DNA of 64,000 nucleotides from DATBSL01 sp963729875 (GTDB taxonomy: Bacteria; Acidobacteriota; Vicinamibacteria; Fen-336): positions 186,001 through 250,000 of the forward strand of contig CAVSPR010000011.1 in assembly GCA_963729875.1 (NCBI GenBank), read 5' to 3'. Below are positions 44,178-53,033 of this stretch, in pieces. Below the pieces are notes generated by a model. That model did no database searches, was not told the origin of the DNA, and saw only the letters and a list, made by a program, of their open reading frames with translations. The first letter of the stretch is position 1. Each line of letters starts with the position of its first letter. The translations under genes were made by a program, and so were the position numbers.

Positions 44178-45413
44178 ATGCCCGAGCCCATCGCCCCCTA
44201 CCACGAGCGGCTCCCGGATCTCGAGCGCGAGCTGACGGAGCGCGGCAGCCTGGGCGTGCTGGTGCTGGACGCCTCCTCCCTGGCGACCATCGAGGACAAG
44301 TACGGGACGCCCGCCTACGACGAGGTACGCCAGCGGGTCTTCAAGATCATCGACGAGTCCCGGGGCAAGGACTACCGGCAGGGAGACATCGTCTGCCTCG
44401 ACCGGCCGCGGGGTCTGCGCTTCGTGTTCCTCCTGGACCGCAAGCGGCGGAGGAACGTGGCCCTGTCGGTGGGCGACCTGCGCACGGCGCGGGGGCGGCT
44501 CGTGACCTCGCTGGTGCCGAACCTGTCCCGGGCCGCCTTTCCCTACATCAAGACCACCCCCCGCATCGAGGTGGGCCACGGGCTCGCCGTCCACAACCCG
44601 CTGCTGCACCCCGAGCGGGTGATGGAGCGGGCGGTCGAGGAGGCCCTGTCGCAGGCGGCTCACCTGCGGCGCGCGGAGGAGCTGCTGGTGCTGGAGCGGC
44701 TGCAGGACATCCTGCTCCGCGAGCGCGTGGTGACCGCCTACCAGCCCATCCTGCGGATGCAGGAGGGCACGATCATGGGATTCGAGGCCCTGTCTCGCGG
44801 GCCGCGGGGGTCGGGGCTGGAGACGGCGAACGCCCTCTTCGATGCGGCCACCGCCAACGGCCTGGTCGTGGAGCTCGATCGCCTCTGCCGCCGGCGGGCG
44901 CTGCTCTCCTCGGCACGCATACCGTCGAACGCGAACATCTTCGTGAACACGCTCCCCGCCACCATGCGGGACCCGCAGTTCCGCGGCAAGGCCCTCATCG
45001 ACTTCCTGGACAAGGCCCAGGTCGCCCCCGACCGGATCGTCATCGAGATCACCGAGCACCTGGTGATCGAGAACTACGCGATGTTCCGGGACACGATGGC
45101 GTATTTCACCGACCTCGGCATGTCGTTCGCGGTCGACGACGTGGGCTCGGGCTACTCGGGACTGGAGTCGATCGCGAAGCTCCGGCCCGGCTACCTGAAG
45201 ATCGACACCTCCCTGGTGCGCGACGTCCACGTGAGCATCGTCAACCGGGCGATGGTGAAGGCGATCATCGCCCTCGGCCACGGCATCGGGGCCAAGGTCA
45301 TCGCGGAGGGCATCCACAACGAGGAGGAGACCCAGGTCCTGCGCGCGATGGGCGTCGACTTCGGCCAGGGCTACCACCTCGCCCGCCCCGACGCCGGCCA
45401 GGAGCCCGCCTGA
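44178..45413 (+). CDS. EAL-domain c-di-GMP phosphodiesterase
   Basis: A 411-residue protein. The N-terminal 150 residues look like a degenerate GGDEF-type domain without a GGDEF motif (LGVLVLDASSLATIEDKYG). The EAL domain (about 170-405) is complete: GFEALSRG, NTLPATMRD, VIEITEH, FAVDDVGSGYSG, LKIDTSLV, KVIAEGIHNEEE and FGQGYHLARP supply the metal- and substrate-binding residues, so hydrolysis of c-di-GMP to pGpG is expected. No membrane segment is seen. Divergent transcription from the MshEN protein puts a c-di-GMP-degrading enzyme beside a likely c-di-GMP receptor. Confidence 0.93.
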   Translation: MPEPIAPYHERLPDLERELTERGSLGVLVLDASSLATIEDKYGTPAYDEVRQRVFKIIDESRGKDYRQGDIVCLDRPRGLRFVFLLDRKRRRNVALSVGDLRTARGRLVTSLVPNLSRAAFPYIKTTPRIEVGHGLAVHNPLLHPERVMERAVEEALSQAAHLRRAEELLVLERLQDILLRERVVTAYQPILRMQEGTIMGFEALSRGPRGSGLETANALFDAATANGLVVELDRLCRRRALLSSARIPSNANIFVNTLPATMRDPQFRGKALIDFLDKAQVAPDRIVIEITEHLVIENYAMFRDTMAYFTDLGMSFAVDDVGSGYSGLESIAKLRPGYLKIDTSLVRDVHVSIVNRAMVKAIIALGHGIGAKVIAEGIHNEEETQVLRAMGVDFGQGYHLARPDAGQEPA

Positions 45414-45478
45414 CGGCCTCCGGCGGGCTGCCCGGGAATTCCGCGGCCTTTCGCCCGCGACTGGCCGCCGTCAGCCTC

Positions 45479-45787
45479 CTAAGAAGCCGCTTCCACGAGG
45501 AAGACGCACCTCGCCCGGCCGAGCGTGAGCTCGTCGCCGTGCGCGAGCTCGCGCTCGCGGCGCACGCGCTCCCCGTTCACGCGGGTGAAGTTGGTCGAGC
45601 CGAGGTCCACCACGACCCAGGCCTCCCCCCGCCGCTCGAGGCGGGCGTGCCGCCGCGAGACGAGCGGCTCGTCCAGGCGGATCGCGATCTCCTCGTCCCG
45701 GCCCACCTCGAGCGCGTCGCCGGCCAGGGGGAACTCCACCCGGCGGCCGTCGGACCGCTCCCAGACCAGACGGGCCCCGGAGCTCAC
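45479..45787 (-). CDS. FHA-domain protein
   Basis: A 102-residue protein that is a single FHA domain. Phosphothreonine-binding signatures are present: EVGRDEEIAI (Gly-Arg), PLVSRRHARLERRGEAW (Ser and His) and VDLGSTNFTRVNGERV (Asn-Gly). It reads phosphothreonine marks made by Ser/Thr kinases. The GTG start overlaps the stop of the PEGA/PDZ gene (GTGA). It is the last gene of the kinase-phosphatase cluster, so the PEGA kinase or its targets are the obvious ligand. Confidence 0.88.
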   Translation of the reverse strand: MSSGARLVWERSDGRRVEFPLAGDALEVGRDEEIAIRLDEPLVSRRHARLERRGEAWVVVDLGSTNFTRVNGERVRRERELAHGDELTLGRARCVFLVEAAS

Positions 45788-48009
45788 GGTCCTGCCCGCC
45801 GTGCGGCCAGGGCGCCCACCGCCGGCCCGTCGTTGTCGATGAGGGTCGCGTCCTTCGCCTCCGCCGCCGCGCGGAAGGCCTCGACTGCCTGCGCCCGGTA
45901 GCCGAGCTTCTCGAGGGCGAGCCCGAGGTAGTAGAGCGCCGTGCCGCGGGACAGGCCGGGCCGGTTCGGGAGCTCCGCCTTGGCCTTCTGCAGGTAGTCG
46001 TGCGCGCCCGCGAAGTCGGAGAAGTGCATGGCGCACAGGGCGAGGTTCAGCAGGGCGTAGGCCGCCGGCTCGCTGCCCGGGTAGCCCTCGACGACGGAGC
46101 GCAGGTCCATCATCGTCTTGTTGTAGACGAGCGCAGGGTCGAACAGGGGCACCTCGCGGGCGCTCGTGCCGAGGGCGATGTCGACGCCGCGCGGCGAGGC
46201 GCCGGGGGCCACGCCGCGCACCTGGACGATCACCTTGTCCCCCGGCCGCTTCGCGGAGACCGCGGCGATGAGCTCGGCGGTGCGCTTGACGGGCTGGCCG
46301 TCGGCCGCCAGGACGACGTCGCCCGGCTGGAAGCCGGCCTGGGCGGCCGGGCTCCCGGGCACCACGCGCAGCACGGGAACGCCGTCGTGGAGCAGCGTGT
46401 CCACGGTGACGAGGCCGCTCCACGGGCGCTGGCTGGTGAAGCGCGCGTCGAGCCGCGAGAGCAGGCCCGTGTAGGCAGCCCCCTCCCCGAAGGTCACGTC
46501 CACCGCCTCGGCCGTGGTGTTTCCCGCCGCCAGCAGGCACAGCCGTGCCGTCCGCTGCAGCCGCTCCTCCGGCAGGAGGCCGACGAGGAAGCCCTGCACC
46601 TCGAGGGCCCCCGCCAGGCGCTCGGTCGCCTTGCGCACGAGGTCCGGGTCCGTGCCGGAGCCGGGGAGCAGGGACAGGCGGGTCAGCTTGTCCTGCTCGA
46701 GCAGCCGGTCCACGGCCTCGCGCGGGGCGGTGATGAAGTTGAGGGAAGCGAGGCGGGAGAGGTTCTGCTGGACTCTCTCCTCGGCGTCGGCGACGAAGCG
46801 CTGGCCGGCCGCGCTCGCCGCCTCCACCCCCAGGAAGGCGAGGGTGGGCCGGATGGGGCAGTCGAGGCTGATGGCCTCGTCCTTGGCGAGCACCAGGTCC
46901 TTGATGAACTTCCCCGAAGCGTGCTTGACCTCGACGCGCACCTTCCCCGAGCAGATGCCGTCGATCTGCGCGGGGGTCACGCCCCGCGCCTCGCCGTTGA
47001 GGAGGATGCGCGCGCCGGGTGGGTCGGAGACGAGGCGCAGCGAGGCGAGCGAGTCCTCGAGCTTGAGGGGGTCGACGGAGTAGTCCTGGGGCTGGCTGGT
47101 GTCGAGGGTGCGCTTGACCGTCTCGTAGCACTTGCGGCGCAGCTCGACCGCGTGGCTGCCGAGCGAGAGGTTCGGGACCTCGGTGCGCGCCGACGCCCTC
47201 GCGGGGTCGAGCCCCCGCGCCCGGGCCTCTTCGTAGAGCTCGGGGGCGAGGCTGCCCGACGTCGTGGCCTTGAGCTCCCCGTCGATCCAGATCTCGACCC
47301 CGGCCGGCTCGGTCACGAGGAAGACGCTCGCCAGCACCCGTACCAGCGGCACCTCGAGCGTCTCCGTGGCCTTCGCGGCGATGCTGACCGGCCGCGTCTC
47401 GGTCTGGTAGCCCGGGCGGGCGATCTCCACGGAGTACTCGCCGGCCAGGACCTCGAGGGGGAAGAAGTCGGTGAGACCGAGGTCGGTGCGCAGCCCGCCC
47501 GCGCCGACCAGCGTCACCTGCGCCCCGGCGGGCTGCGACGACACGGCGAGGTAGCCGACCAGGGCCCTCTTGACGCTGTTGAAGAGCTCCACGACCTTCG
47601 GCGAGACCCTCTCCTTCGAGAGCGCGTAGTCGGGCTTCAGCTGGACGAGCTGGCGGAAGTTCTCCGAGGCCTTCTCCGAGAGGCCGATGCCGAAATACGC
47701 GCGCCCGCGGTACTCGTACGCCTGGACCAGGATGTCGCGCCCCCGCGGCGGGAGGGCGCGCGGGCCCAGCGCCTCGAGCCGGGCGATCGTCTCGTCGAAG
47801 GCCACGATCGAGCGGCTCTCCTGGGGTCCCTCGAACTCGGCCACCGCCCGGGCCAGGGACTCCTGCGCGGCCTGCACCTCGCGCTGGACCGCCTCGGGCA
47901 CCTCGACCGCCGGCTGCGCCCACGCGGCGGGCGCGCCCAGCAGGGCCGCCGCCGCCAGCGCGAGCGCCGGGGCCTTCCCTCCCACCCAGCTCGTCGTTGC
48001 CGCACTCAC
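45784..48009 (-). CDS. Secreted PEGA-repeat/PDZ/TPR protein
   Basis: A 741-residue exported protein with a signal peptide (residues about 10-32, ending AAWAQ). Three PEGA-type repeats follow: SQPAGAQVTLVG, TEPAGVEIWIDGE and SDPPGARILLNGE (about 165-360). A PDZ-like domain lies at about 555-625 (VLRVVPGSPAAQAGFQPGDV). The C-terminus has TPR-like helices (AAYALLNLALCAMHFSDFAG). PEGA domains resemble surface-layer beta-barrels, and PDZ domains bind protein C-termini, so a periplasmic scaffold or chaperone is likely. It is coupled to the FHA gene and follows the TPR/propeller protein. Confidence 0.78.
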   Translation of the reverse strand: MSAATTSWVGGKAPALALAAAALLGAPAAWAQPAVEVPEAVQREVQAAQESLARAVAEFEGPQESRSIVAFDETIARLEALGPRALPPRGRDILVQAYEYRGRAYFGIGLSEKASENFRQLVQLKPDYALSKERVSPKVVELFNSVKRALVGYLAVSSQPAGAQVTLVGAGGLRTDLGLTDFFPLEVLAGEYSVEIARPGYQTETRPVSIAAKATETLEVPLVRVLASVFLVTEPAGVEIWIDGELKATTSGSLAPELYEEARARGLDPARASARTEVPNLSLGSHAVELRRKCYETVKRTLDTSQPQDYSVDPLKLEDSLASLRLVSDPPGARILLNGEARGVTPAQIDGICSGKVRVEVKHASGKFIKDLVLAKDEAISLDCPIRPTLAFLGVEAASAAGQRFVADAEERVQQNLSRLASLNFITAPREAVDRLLEQDKLTRLSLLPGSGTDPDLVRKATERLAGALEVQGFLVGLLPEERLQRTARLCLLAAGNTTAEAVDVTFGEGAAYTGLLSRLDARFTSQRPWSGLVTVDTLLHDGVPVLRVVPGSPAAQAGFQPGDVVLAADGQPVKRTAELIAAVSAKRPGDKVIVQVRGVAPGASPRGVDIALGTSAREVPLFDPALVYNKTMMDLRSVVEGYPGSEPAAYALLNLALCAMHFSDFAGAHDYLQKAKAELPNRPGLSRGTALYYLGLALEKLGYRAQAVEAFRAAAEAKDATLIDNDGPAVGALAARRAGP

Positions 48010-48022
48010 GGTGTCTCTCCTG

Positions 48023-49504
48023 CTAGCGATAGCGCAGCACCCGCTCCGCCCGGTCGTCGTAGACGAGGACGGCTCCGGACGCGTCGAGGGTGACCGCTCG
48101 GGGGCGCTTGAGGTCGGGGCTCGCGATCGTCGCGAGCAGCTGGCCCTGGGGGTTGAAGACGAGGACCCCGACCTCCTCGTCCGCCACGTACAGGTTGCGG
48201 AAGGCGTCCACCGCCACGTCCACCGGGCGCTTGAGGCCGGCCGGGCCCACCGTGCGCAGCAGCCGCCCGGTCTCGTCCCAGACGCGGACGGCCTTCTCGT
48301 CCCGGTCGAGGGTCACGATGCCGCCCTCGCCGTCCACCAGGATGCGGGCGACCTTCCGCTTCGTCGAGTCCTTCCCCGGGAACGGGCCGGCGTACTGGCC
48401 TTTCGAGTCGAACCGCAGGATCGCCTCGCGGTCCTCGTCCGAGACGAGGACCGCGCCGCCCGGGGTCACCGCCGCGGCCAGGATCTTCTCCACGGGCTTC
48501 GCCATGGCGCCCGCCTTCTCCGGCGGGGTGGTGAAGGTCCGGACGTCCTTCGGGCCCACCCGGACGGCGCCGCGCCCGGCGAGCACGAGCTCGCCGGCGG
48601 GGGTCAGCGAGAGAGAGCGCGGCTCCTCGACGCCCAGGCCGGGGCCGGCCTTCCCCGAGGTGTCGAAGGGAATCGCGCTGCGCGTCTTCTCCGACGCCAC
48701 CCACAGCATCCCGTCGGCGGTGACCGTGAGGGCCCGCACGTCCTTGAGGACGTCGCCCGCCGCGAGGGAGAACGACGCGTCCGGCGAGAACACGGGCTTC
48801 GGTCCCCCGAACAGGCGGTACAGCGCGGTCGTGCGCTCGAGGGCCGTCCGGGCCCACGGGCTCTCGGGGAAGCGGTTGCGGACCTGCTGGAACTCCTCCA
48901 TCGCGAGCCGCGGCTGCCCCTGCAGGGCGAGGGCCTGCCCGATCTCGAACTGGGCGACCGCGGCCGCGTCGGAGGCCGGGTACTCGAGCGAGACGCGCCG
49001 GTCGAGGTCGGCGGCCTCGAGGTAGCGTCCGCCCCGGCGGAAGGCGAGGGCCGAGGCCTGGAGCGAGCGGGGGACCCAGATGCTGCGCGGGTAGAGCGTC
49101 TCCACCCGTGCAAACTGGGCGAGGGCGTCGTCGATCTCGCCCGCGGTCGTGGCGCGCTCGAGGGTCAGCAGGCCCAGGTAGTAATAGGCGCCAGGGGCGG
49201 CGTCGCTGCGCGCGTACTGCTTGGTCACCTGCTCGAAGGCGGCGCGCGCCTTCTCGGTGTCCCCCTCCACCTCCATGCGGTAGCGCCCGATCTCGAGGAG
49301 GGCCTGCCCCACGGAGTCGGTGGAAGGGAAGCTCGTGACCACGATGTTGAAGTTGTCGAGGGCCTGCTTCAGCTTGCCCTGGGACCGGTAGGCGCGCCCG
49401 TCCTCGAGGAGACGCCTGGCCTGCTCGTCCGGGGCTTCCTGGGCGGCCGCCGGCAGCGCCAGCCCGAGCAGGGTCAGAAGCAGGACCAGGGGATGGCGCG
49501 GCAC
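48023..49504 (-). CDS. Exported TPR plus NHL-type beta-propeller protein
   Basis: A 493-residue protein with a signal peptide (LVLLLTLLGLALPAAAQ). Residues 25-230 are TPR-like repeats, with a YbgF/BamD-type spacing (YRSQGKLKQALDNFNIVVTS). The second half is a six-bladed NHL-like propeller whose repeats include LVDGEGGIVTLDRDEKAVRV and VDAFRNLYVADEEVGVLVFN. The GTG at 49504 is chosen because GGAG is 5 bases upstream, and it begins the signal peptide; the frame extends further upstream only as a shadow of the kinase gene. It likely acts as a periplasmic protein-interaction platform. Confidence 0.78.
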   Translation of the reverse strand: MPRHPLVLLLTLLGLALPAAAQEAPDEQARRLLEDGRAYRSQGKLKQALDNFNIVVTSFPSTDSVGQALLEIGRYRMEVEGDTEKARAAFEQVTKQYARSDAAPGAYYYLGLLTLERATTAGEIDDALAQFARVETLYPRSIWVPRSLQASALAFRRGGRYLEAADLDRRVSLEYPASDAAAVAQFEIGQALALQGQPRLAMEEFQQVRNRFPESPWARTALERTTALYRLFGGPKPVFSPDASFSLAAGDVLKDVRALTVTADGMLWVASEKTRSAIPFDTSGKAGPGLGVEEPRSLSLTPAGELVLAGRGAVRVGPKDVRTFTTPPEKAGAMAKPVEKILAAAVTPGGAVLVSDEDREAILRFDSKGQYAGPFPGKDSTKRKVARILVDGEGGIVTLDRDEKAVRVWDETGRLLRTVGPAGLKRPVDVAVDAFRNLYVADEEVGVLVFNPQGQLLATIASPDLKRPRAVTLDASGAVLVYDDRAERVLRYR

Positions 49505-49506
49505 GG

Positions 49507-51648
49507 CTACTCCTTTCGGCCCATCACGTAGGTGGGCCCCCCGCCCTTCACGTCGACCTGCTGCTCCGACCTCGCCCCGTCCGGCCAGCGGAAGCCGACG
49601 GTGTGCCGGCCCGCCGCCACCGGGCGGTCGCGGATGGGGGGATAGTCGACGAAGGTGCCGTTCACGAAGACCTGGCAGTTGTCGGGAACGGCACGCACGT
49701 TCAGCTTGCCGACGGCCGGGGCGGCGAGCGAGGTCTCCCCGCCCGGCGGTACCTGTACCGGGACGTCGGCCCTCAGGAACAGTGCGCTCGAAGCCAGGGT
49801 GATGACCTGCCTTCCGCCGGGGACGGAGACGTGCGGCGAGACCTCGCCGCGGGCCAGGGGACGGCCGCGCCACAGCACGTCGAGCGGGTACGAGGAGGCG
49901 ACGATCACGGTGCCGGCCGGGGCCAGCTTCTCCAGCACGATGTCGACCGCCTTCGGGGCGGTGCCGGCCTCGAAGCGCACCTCCTGGGCCGCGTAGCCGT
50001 CGAGGGCGAGGGCGATCCGGTGTGCGCGGCCGGGCTCGAGAGACAGGTCGAGCGGGGTCACGCCGGCCACCCGCTCACCGTCGACGCTGACCGACGCCCC
50101 CGCGGGCCGCGTGCGGACCGGAAGGAGCGGGGCCTCGGACTGCAGGGTCACCGAGACGGTCTCGCCGGCCGGCCGCGGGAACGTCACGCGGCGCGTCTCG
50201 TCGCGGTGGCCGGCCTTGCGGAAGGTGAGCATCACCTGGGCGGGGGCGGGCGCAGGCAGGACGAGCTCTCCGTTCGTCACGACGCCGGTGTCGCGCCCGT
50301 CCACGAGGATCGACGCGCCGATGGGCTGGGAGCGGACCGCGAGGCGGACGTCCGCGGGTGCTTTGGGCCCGCTCCCCCGGAGCAGCACGACGGCCGCGAT
50401 GGCGGCGACCACGGCGAGGCCGGCCGCGCCCCAAAGCCAGCCCCGGCCGACGGCCGGCGCCGGAACCGCCGGCAGGGGCGCGCGGGGGGTGGCCGCGCCC
50501 CGGGCGGTCAGGGTCGGGAGCAGGTCCGTGCCCGGCTGCGTCGCCGGGTGGGCGTCGCGCCGGGTGGGTGCCGCCTGGAACGTCGCCTCCAGCTCCGGGT
50601 ACGCCTCGGGAGCCGCCGCCGCCGGCTCGTGCCTGCGTTTCTGCTCGCGCACAGCCGTGCGCAGGGTGCGCCGGGCCTCGAGGAAGCCCGGGTGCGCGGC
50701 GACCAGCCCCCGGAGCCGGGTCACGGCCTCGTCGCCGTGGCCCTCGCGCAGGGTGCGCCGGGCGGCGGCGAGCCCCTCCACGGCGAGGCCCGGCGCCGGG
50801 CCCAGGGCCTTCTGCGCGTTCTCGAGGACCCCCGCGACGTCGTCCGCCAGGGCCGAAGCTCCCGGGTACCGGGCGTCGCGGTCCTTGGCCAGGGCCCGGG
50901 ACAGGATCGACAGCAGCTGCGGGCCGAGGTCGCCGAGGGCCGTCAGGTCGGGCGGCGGCGGGTCCTCGTTGACGATCTTGTAGAGGACCTGGGTCGCCCC
51001 TTCGCCCCGGAACGGGCGCTCACCGGCCAGCAACTCGTAGAGGATGACCCCCACCGAGAAGACGTCGCTGCGGCCGTCGAGGGGCTTGCCGCGCACCTGC
51101 TCCGGGCTCATGTAGTGCACGGTGCCCACCATCATGCCCGTCTTCGTCAGGTGCGTGCTCCCGAGCTTGGCGATCCCGAAGTCCATGATCTTCGCGGTGC
51201 CGTCCTCGAGGAGCCGCACGTTGCTCGGCTTGATGTCGCGGTGCACGATCCCCCGCTCGTGGGCGTAGGCGAGCCCGCGGCAGATCTGGGCGACGATGTC
51301 GAGCTTCTCGGCGAGCGGCAGGTCCTCTCTCGAGCGCAGGACCGCCTCGAGGTCGGCGCCGGGGAGCATCTCCATGGCGATGAAGGGCAGGCCCCGGTCC
51401 TCGCCGAGCTCGTAGACGGTGACGATGTTGGGATGCTGCAGGCGGGCGGCGGCCTTGGCCTCGACCTCGAAGCGCCGGCGGCTGTCGGAGTCGAGGGTCC
51501 CCTCCGCGGTGAGCGTCTTGACCGCGACCTCGCGCTCGAGCGCCTCGTCGAGGCCGCGGTACACCATGCCCATCCCGCCGTGGCCGATGCGGCCGGTGAT
51601 CAGGTAGCGGCCGATGCGCGGGCGGGACTCCGACGCCTGGGGGAGCAT
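49507..51648 (-). CDS. Transmembrane Ser/Thr kinase with extracytoplasmic PEGA domains
   Basis: A 713-residue PknB-type kinase. The cytosolic catalytic domain (about 13-275) has GHGGMGMVYRGL, the VAVKTL lysine, HRDIKPSN, DFGIAK and GTVHYMSPEQVRGKPL, all intact. A helical linker is followed by a single transmembrane helix at about 400-425 (GWLWGAAGLAVVAAIAAVVL). The outer part consists of PEGA repeats: SQPIGASILVDGR, TRPAGASVSVDGE and VPDNCQVFVNGT. The outer domains probably sense envelope state. It starts 4 bases after the PP2C phosphatase gene and lies 2 bases before the propeller gene. Confidence 0.9.
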   Translation of the reverse strand: MLPQASESRPRIGRYLITGRIGHGGMGMVYRGLDEALEREVAVKTLTAEGTLDSDSRRRFEVEAKAAARLQHPNIVTVYELGEDRGLPFIAMEMLPGADLEAVLRSREDLPLAEKLDIVAQICRGLAYAHERGIVHRDIKPSNVRLLEDGTAKIMDFGIAKLGSTHLTKTGMMVGTVHYMSPEQVRGKPLDGRSDVFSVGVILYELLAGERPFRGEGATQVLYKIVNEDPPPPDLTALGDLGPQLLSILSRALAKDRDARYPGASALADDVAGVLENAQKALGPAPGLAVEGLAAARRTLREGHGDEAVTRLRGLVAAHPGFLEARRTLRTAVREQKRRHEPAAAAPEAYPELEATFQAAPTRRDAHPATQPGTDLLPTLTARGAATPRAPLPAVPAPAVGRGWLWGAAGLAVVAAIAAVVLLRGSGPKAPADVRLAVRSQPIGASILVDGRDTGVVTNGELVLPAPAPAQVMLTFRKAGHRDETRRVTFPRPAGETVSVTLQSEAPLLPVRTRPAGASVSVDGERVAGVTPLDLSLEPGRAHRIALALDGYAAQEVRFEAGTAPKAVDIVLEKLAPAGTVIVASSYPLDVLWRGRPLARGEVSPHVSVPGGRQVITLASSALFLRADVPVQVPPGGETSLAAPAVGKLNVRAVPDNCQVFVNGTFVDYPPIRDRPVAAGRHTVGFRWPDGARSEQQVDVKGGGPTYVMGRKE

Positions 51649-51652
51649 CCGC

Positions 51653-52417
51653 TCACTCCTCGAACTTCAGCAGGACCACCGTGATGTTGTCCTCGCCGCC
51701 CCGCTCGTTCGCCTCGTCCACCAGCGCGGTCGCCGCGCGGGCGACGTCCCCCGACGCCTCCTCGAGGATGCGCCCGATGTCCTCGTCGCCGATCATGGTG
51801 GTGAGCCCGTCCGAGCACAGGAGAAGGACCTCGCCGTGCCCCATGCGGCGGGCTTGTATGTCCACGACGAGGTCCGCCCGCCCGCCGAGGGCGCGGGTCA
51901 CCACGTTGCGCAGCGGGTGGCTCCGGGCCTGCTCCGGGGAGATGACGCCGTTCTGGATCTGCTCGTTCACCCACGAGTGGTCGCTCGTGAGGAGCGAGAT
52001 CCCCTTCTCGCCCCAGAGGTAGATGCGGCTGTCGCCCACGTGGGCGATGTGGGCGGTGTCGCCGTCCACGAGCACCGCGGCCACGGTCGTCGCCATGCCC
52101 TCGTACTCCGCGCTCTCGCGGGTCGCTTCCAGCACCCTCCGGTTGGCGTGCCGGATGGCGGTCTTGAGGCGGTTGCCCTCGTACGAGATCGACTCGTCGA
52201 GGCCGAAGGGCCAGGTGATCTCCTCGTTGCCCCCGGTGAGGGTCACGAACTCGTTGATGGCGTCCACCGCGACCCGGGAGGCCACCTCGCCGGCGGCGTG
52301 CCCCCCCATCCCGTCGGCCACCACGTAGAGCTTCTGCTCGGGGTTGAGGAAGAGCGCGTCCTCGTTGCCCTTGCGCTTGCGGCCGACGTCGCTGCGCGCC
52401 TCGCAGACGATCTTCAT
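51653..52417 (-). CDS. PP2C-family Ser/Thr phosphatase
   Basis: A 254-residue PPM/PP2C phosphatase. Metal-binding motifs are in order: RKGNEDALFL, VADGMGGHAAGEVASRVAV, AHVGDSRIYLW, LLCSDGLTTMIGDEDI and GGEDNITVVLLKF. It has no extra domain or membrane segment, so it is cytosolic. It probably reverses the action of the kinase encoded 4 bases downstream. Length and motifs match PrpC/PstP-like enzymes. Confidence 0.95.
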   Translation of the reverse strand: MKIVCEARSDVGRKRKGNEDALFLNPEQKLYVVADGMGGHAAGEVASRVAVDAINEFVTLTGGNEEITWPFGLDESISYEGNRLKTAIRHANRRVLEATRESAEYEGMATTVAAVLVDGDTAHIAHVGDSRIYLWGEKGISLLTSDHSWVNEQIQNGVISPEQARSHPLRNVVTRALGGRADLVVDIQARRMGHGEVLLLCSDGLTTMIGDEDIGRILEEASGDVARAATALVDEANERGGEDNITVVLLKFEE

Positions 52418-52423
52418 GGCTCG

Positions 52424-53026
52424 TTAGGCCTGGCCGAGCCCCAGCTCGGCGGCGAGGCGCGCGATGCGCGCGTCGCGGGGGGCGAGGCGCCGCGCCACCT
52501 CCACGGCTTTCTGCGCTCGGAGCTTGAGCCCCTGCCGCGCCAGCACCGCCGCGAGGTCGGCGAAGGCCGCCGCGCTCTGGGGGGCGAGCTGGGTCGCCCT
52601 CTCGAGGACCTGGACCGCTTCCCGCGCCGACTGGGGGACGCTGGCGAGGGCGCGCCCGAGGGCGGCGTAGTAGGCGGCCTCGCCGGGCGCGTGGTGCACG
52701 GCCGTGCGGAGGAGCGTCACCGCCTCCTCGAGCTGGCCCGCCTCGACGAGGGGATGGGCCCGCTCGAAGGCGTCCCTGGCGATCTCCTCCGGCGTGCGGG
52801 GCTGGGGCCGGTGGCGCGCCTGGTCGTACTCCTCGCGGCTGCGCGGGTTGACGAGTGTGTTGAAGGCGGTGGTGATGTCCTGGAACTCCGCCTGCGCCCG
52901 CTGCTTCGCCGCGGGGTCGGTGAAGCGGTCGGGGTGCTTCTCGCGCGCGAGCCGCGCATAGGCCTGGCGGACCTCGGCCGCGGAGGCGGCGGGTGCGATG
53001 CCGAGCAGCTGGTAGTAGTCGCTCAT
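52424..53026 (-). CDS. J-domain protein with TPR repeats
   Basis: A 200-residue protein. Residues 1-65 form a J domain with the HPD motif (LAREKHPDRFTDPAAKQ), so it should stimulate a DnaK-type chaperone. The remaining residues are TPR-like helices (AHPLVEAGQLEEAVTLLRTA, ATQLAPQSAAAFADLAAVLA). No Gly/Phe linker or zinc domain is present, so it is a specialised co-chaperone. It lies between an unknown HEAT-like protein and the PP2C phosphatase gene. Confidence 0.85.
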   Translation of the reverse strand: MSDYYQLLGIAPAASAAEVRQAYARLAREKHPDRFTDPAAKQRAQAEFQDITTAFNTLVNPRSREEYDQARHRPQPRTPEEIARDAFERAHPLVEAGQLEEAVTLLRTAVHHAPGEAAYYAALGRALASVPQSAREAVQVLERATQLAPQSAAAFADLAAVLARQGLKLRAQKAVEVARRLAPRDARIARLAAELGLGQA

Positions 53027-53033
53027 CTCAGGT

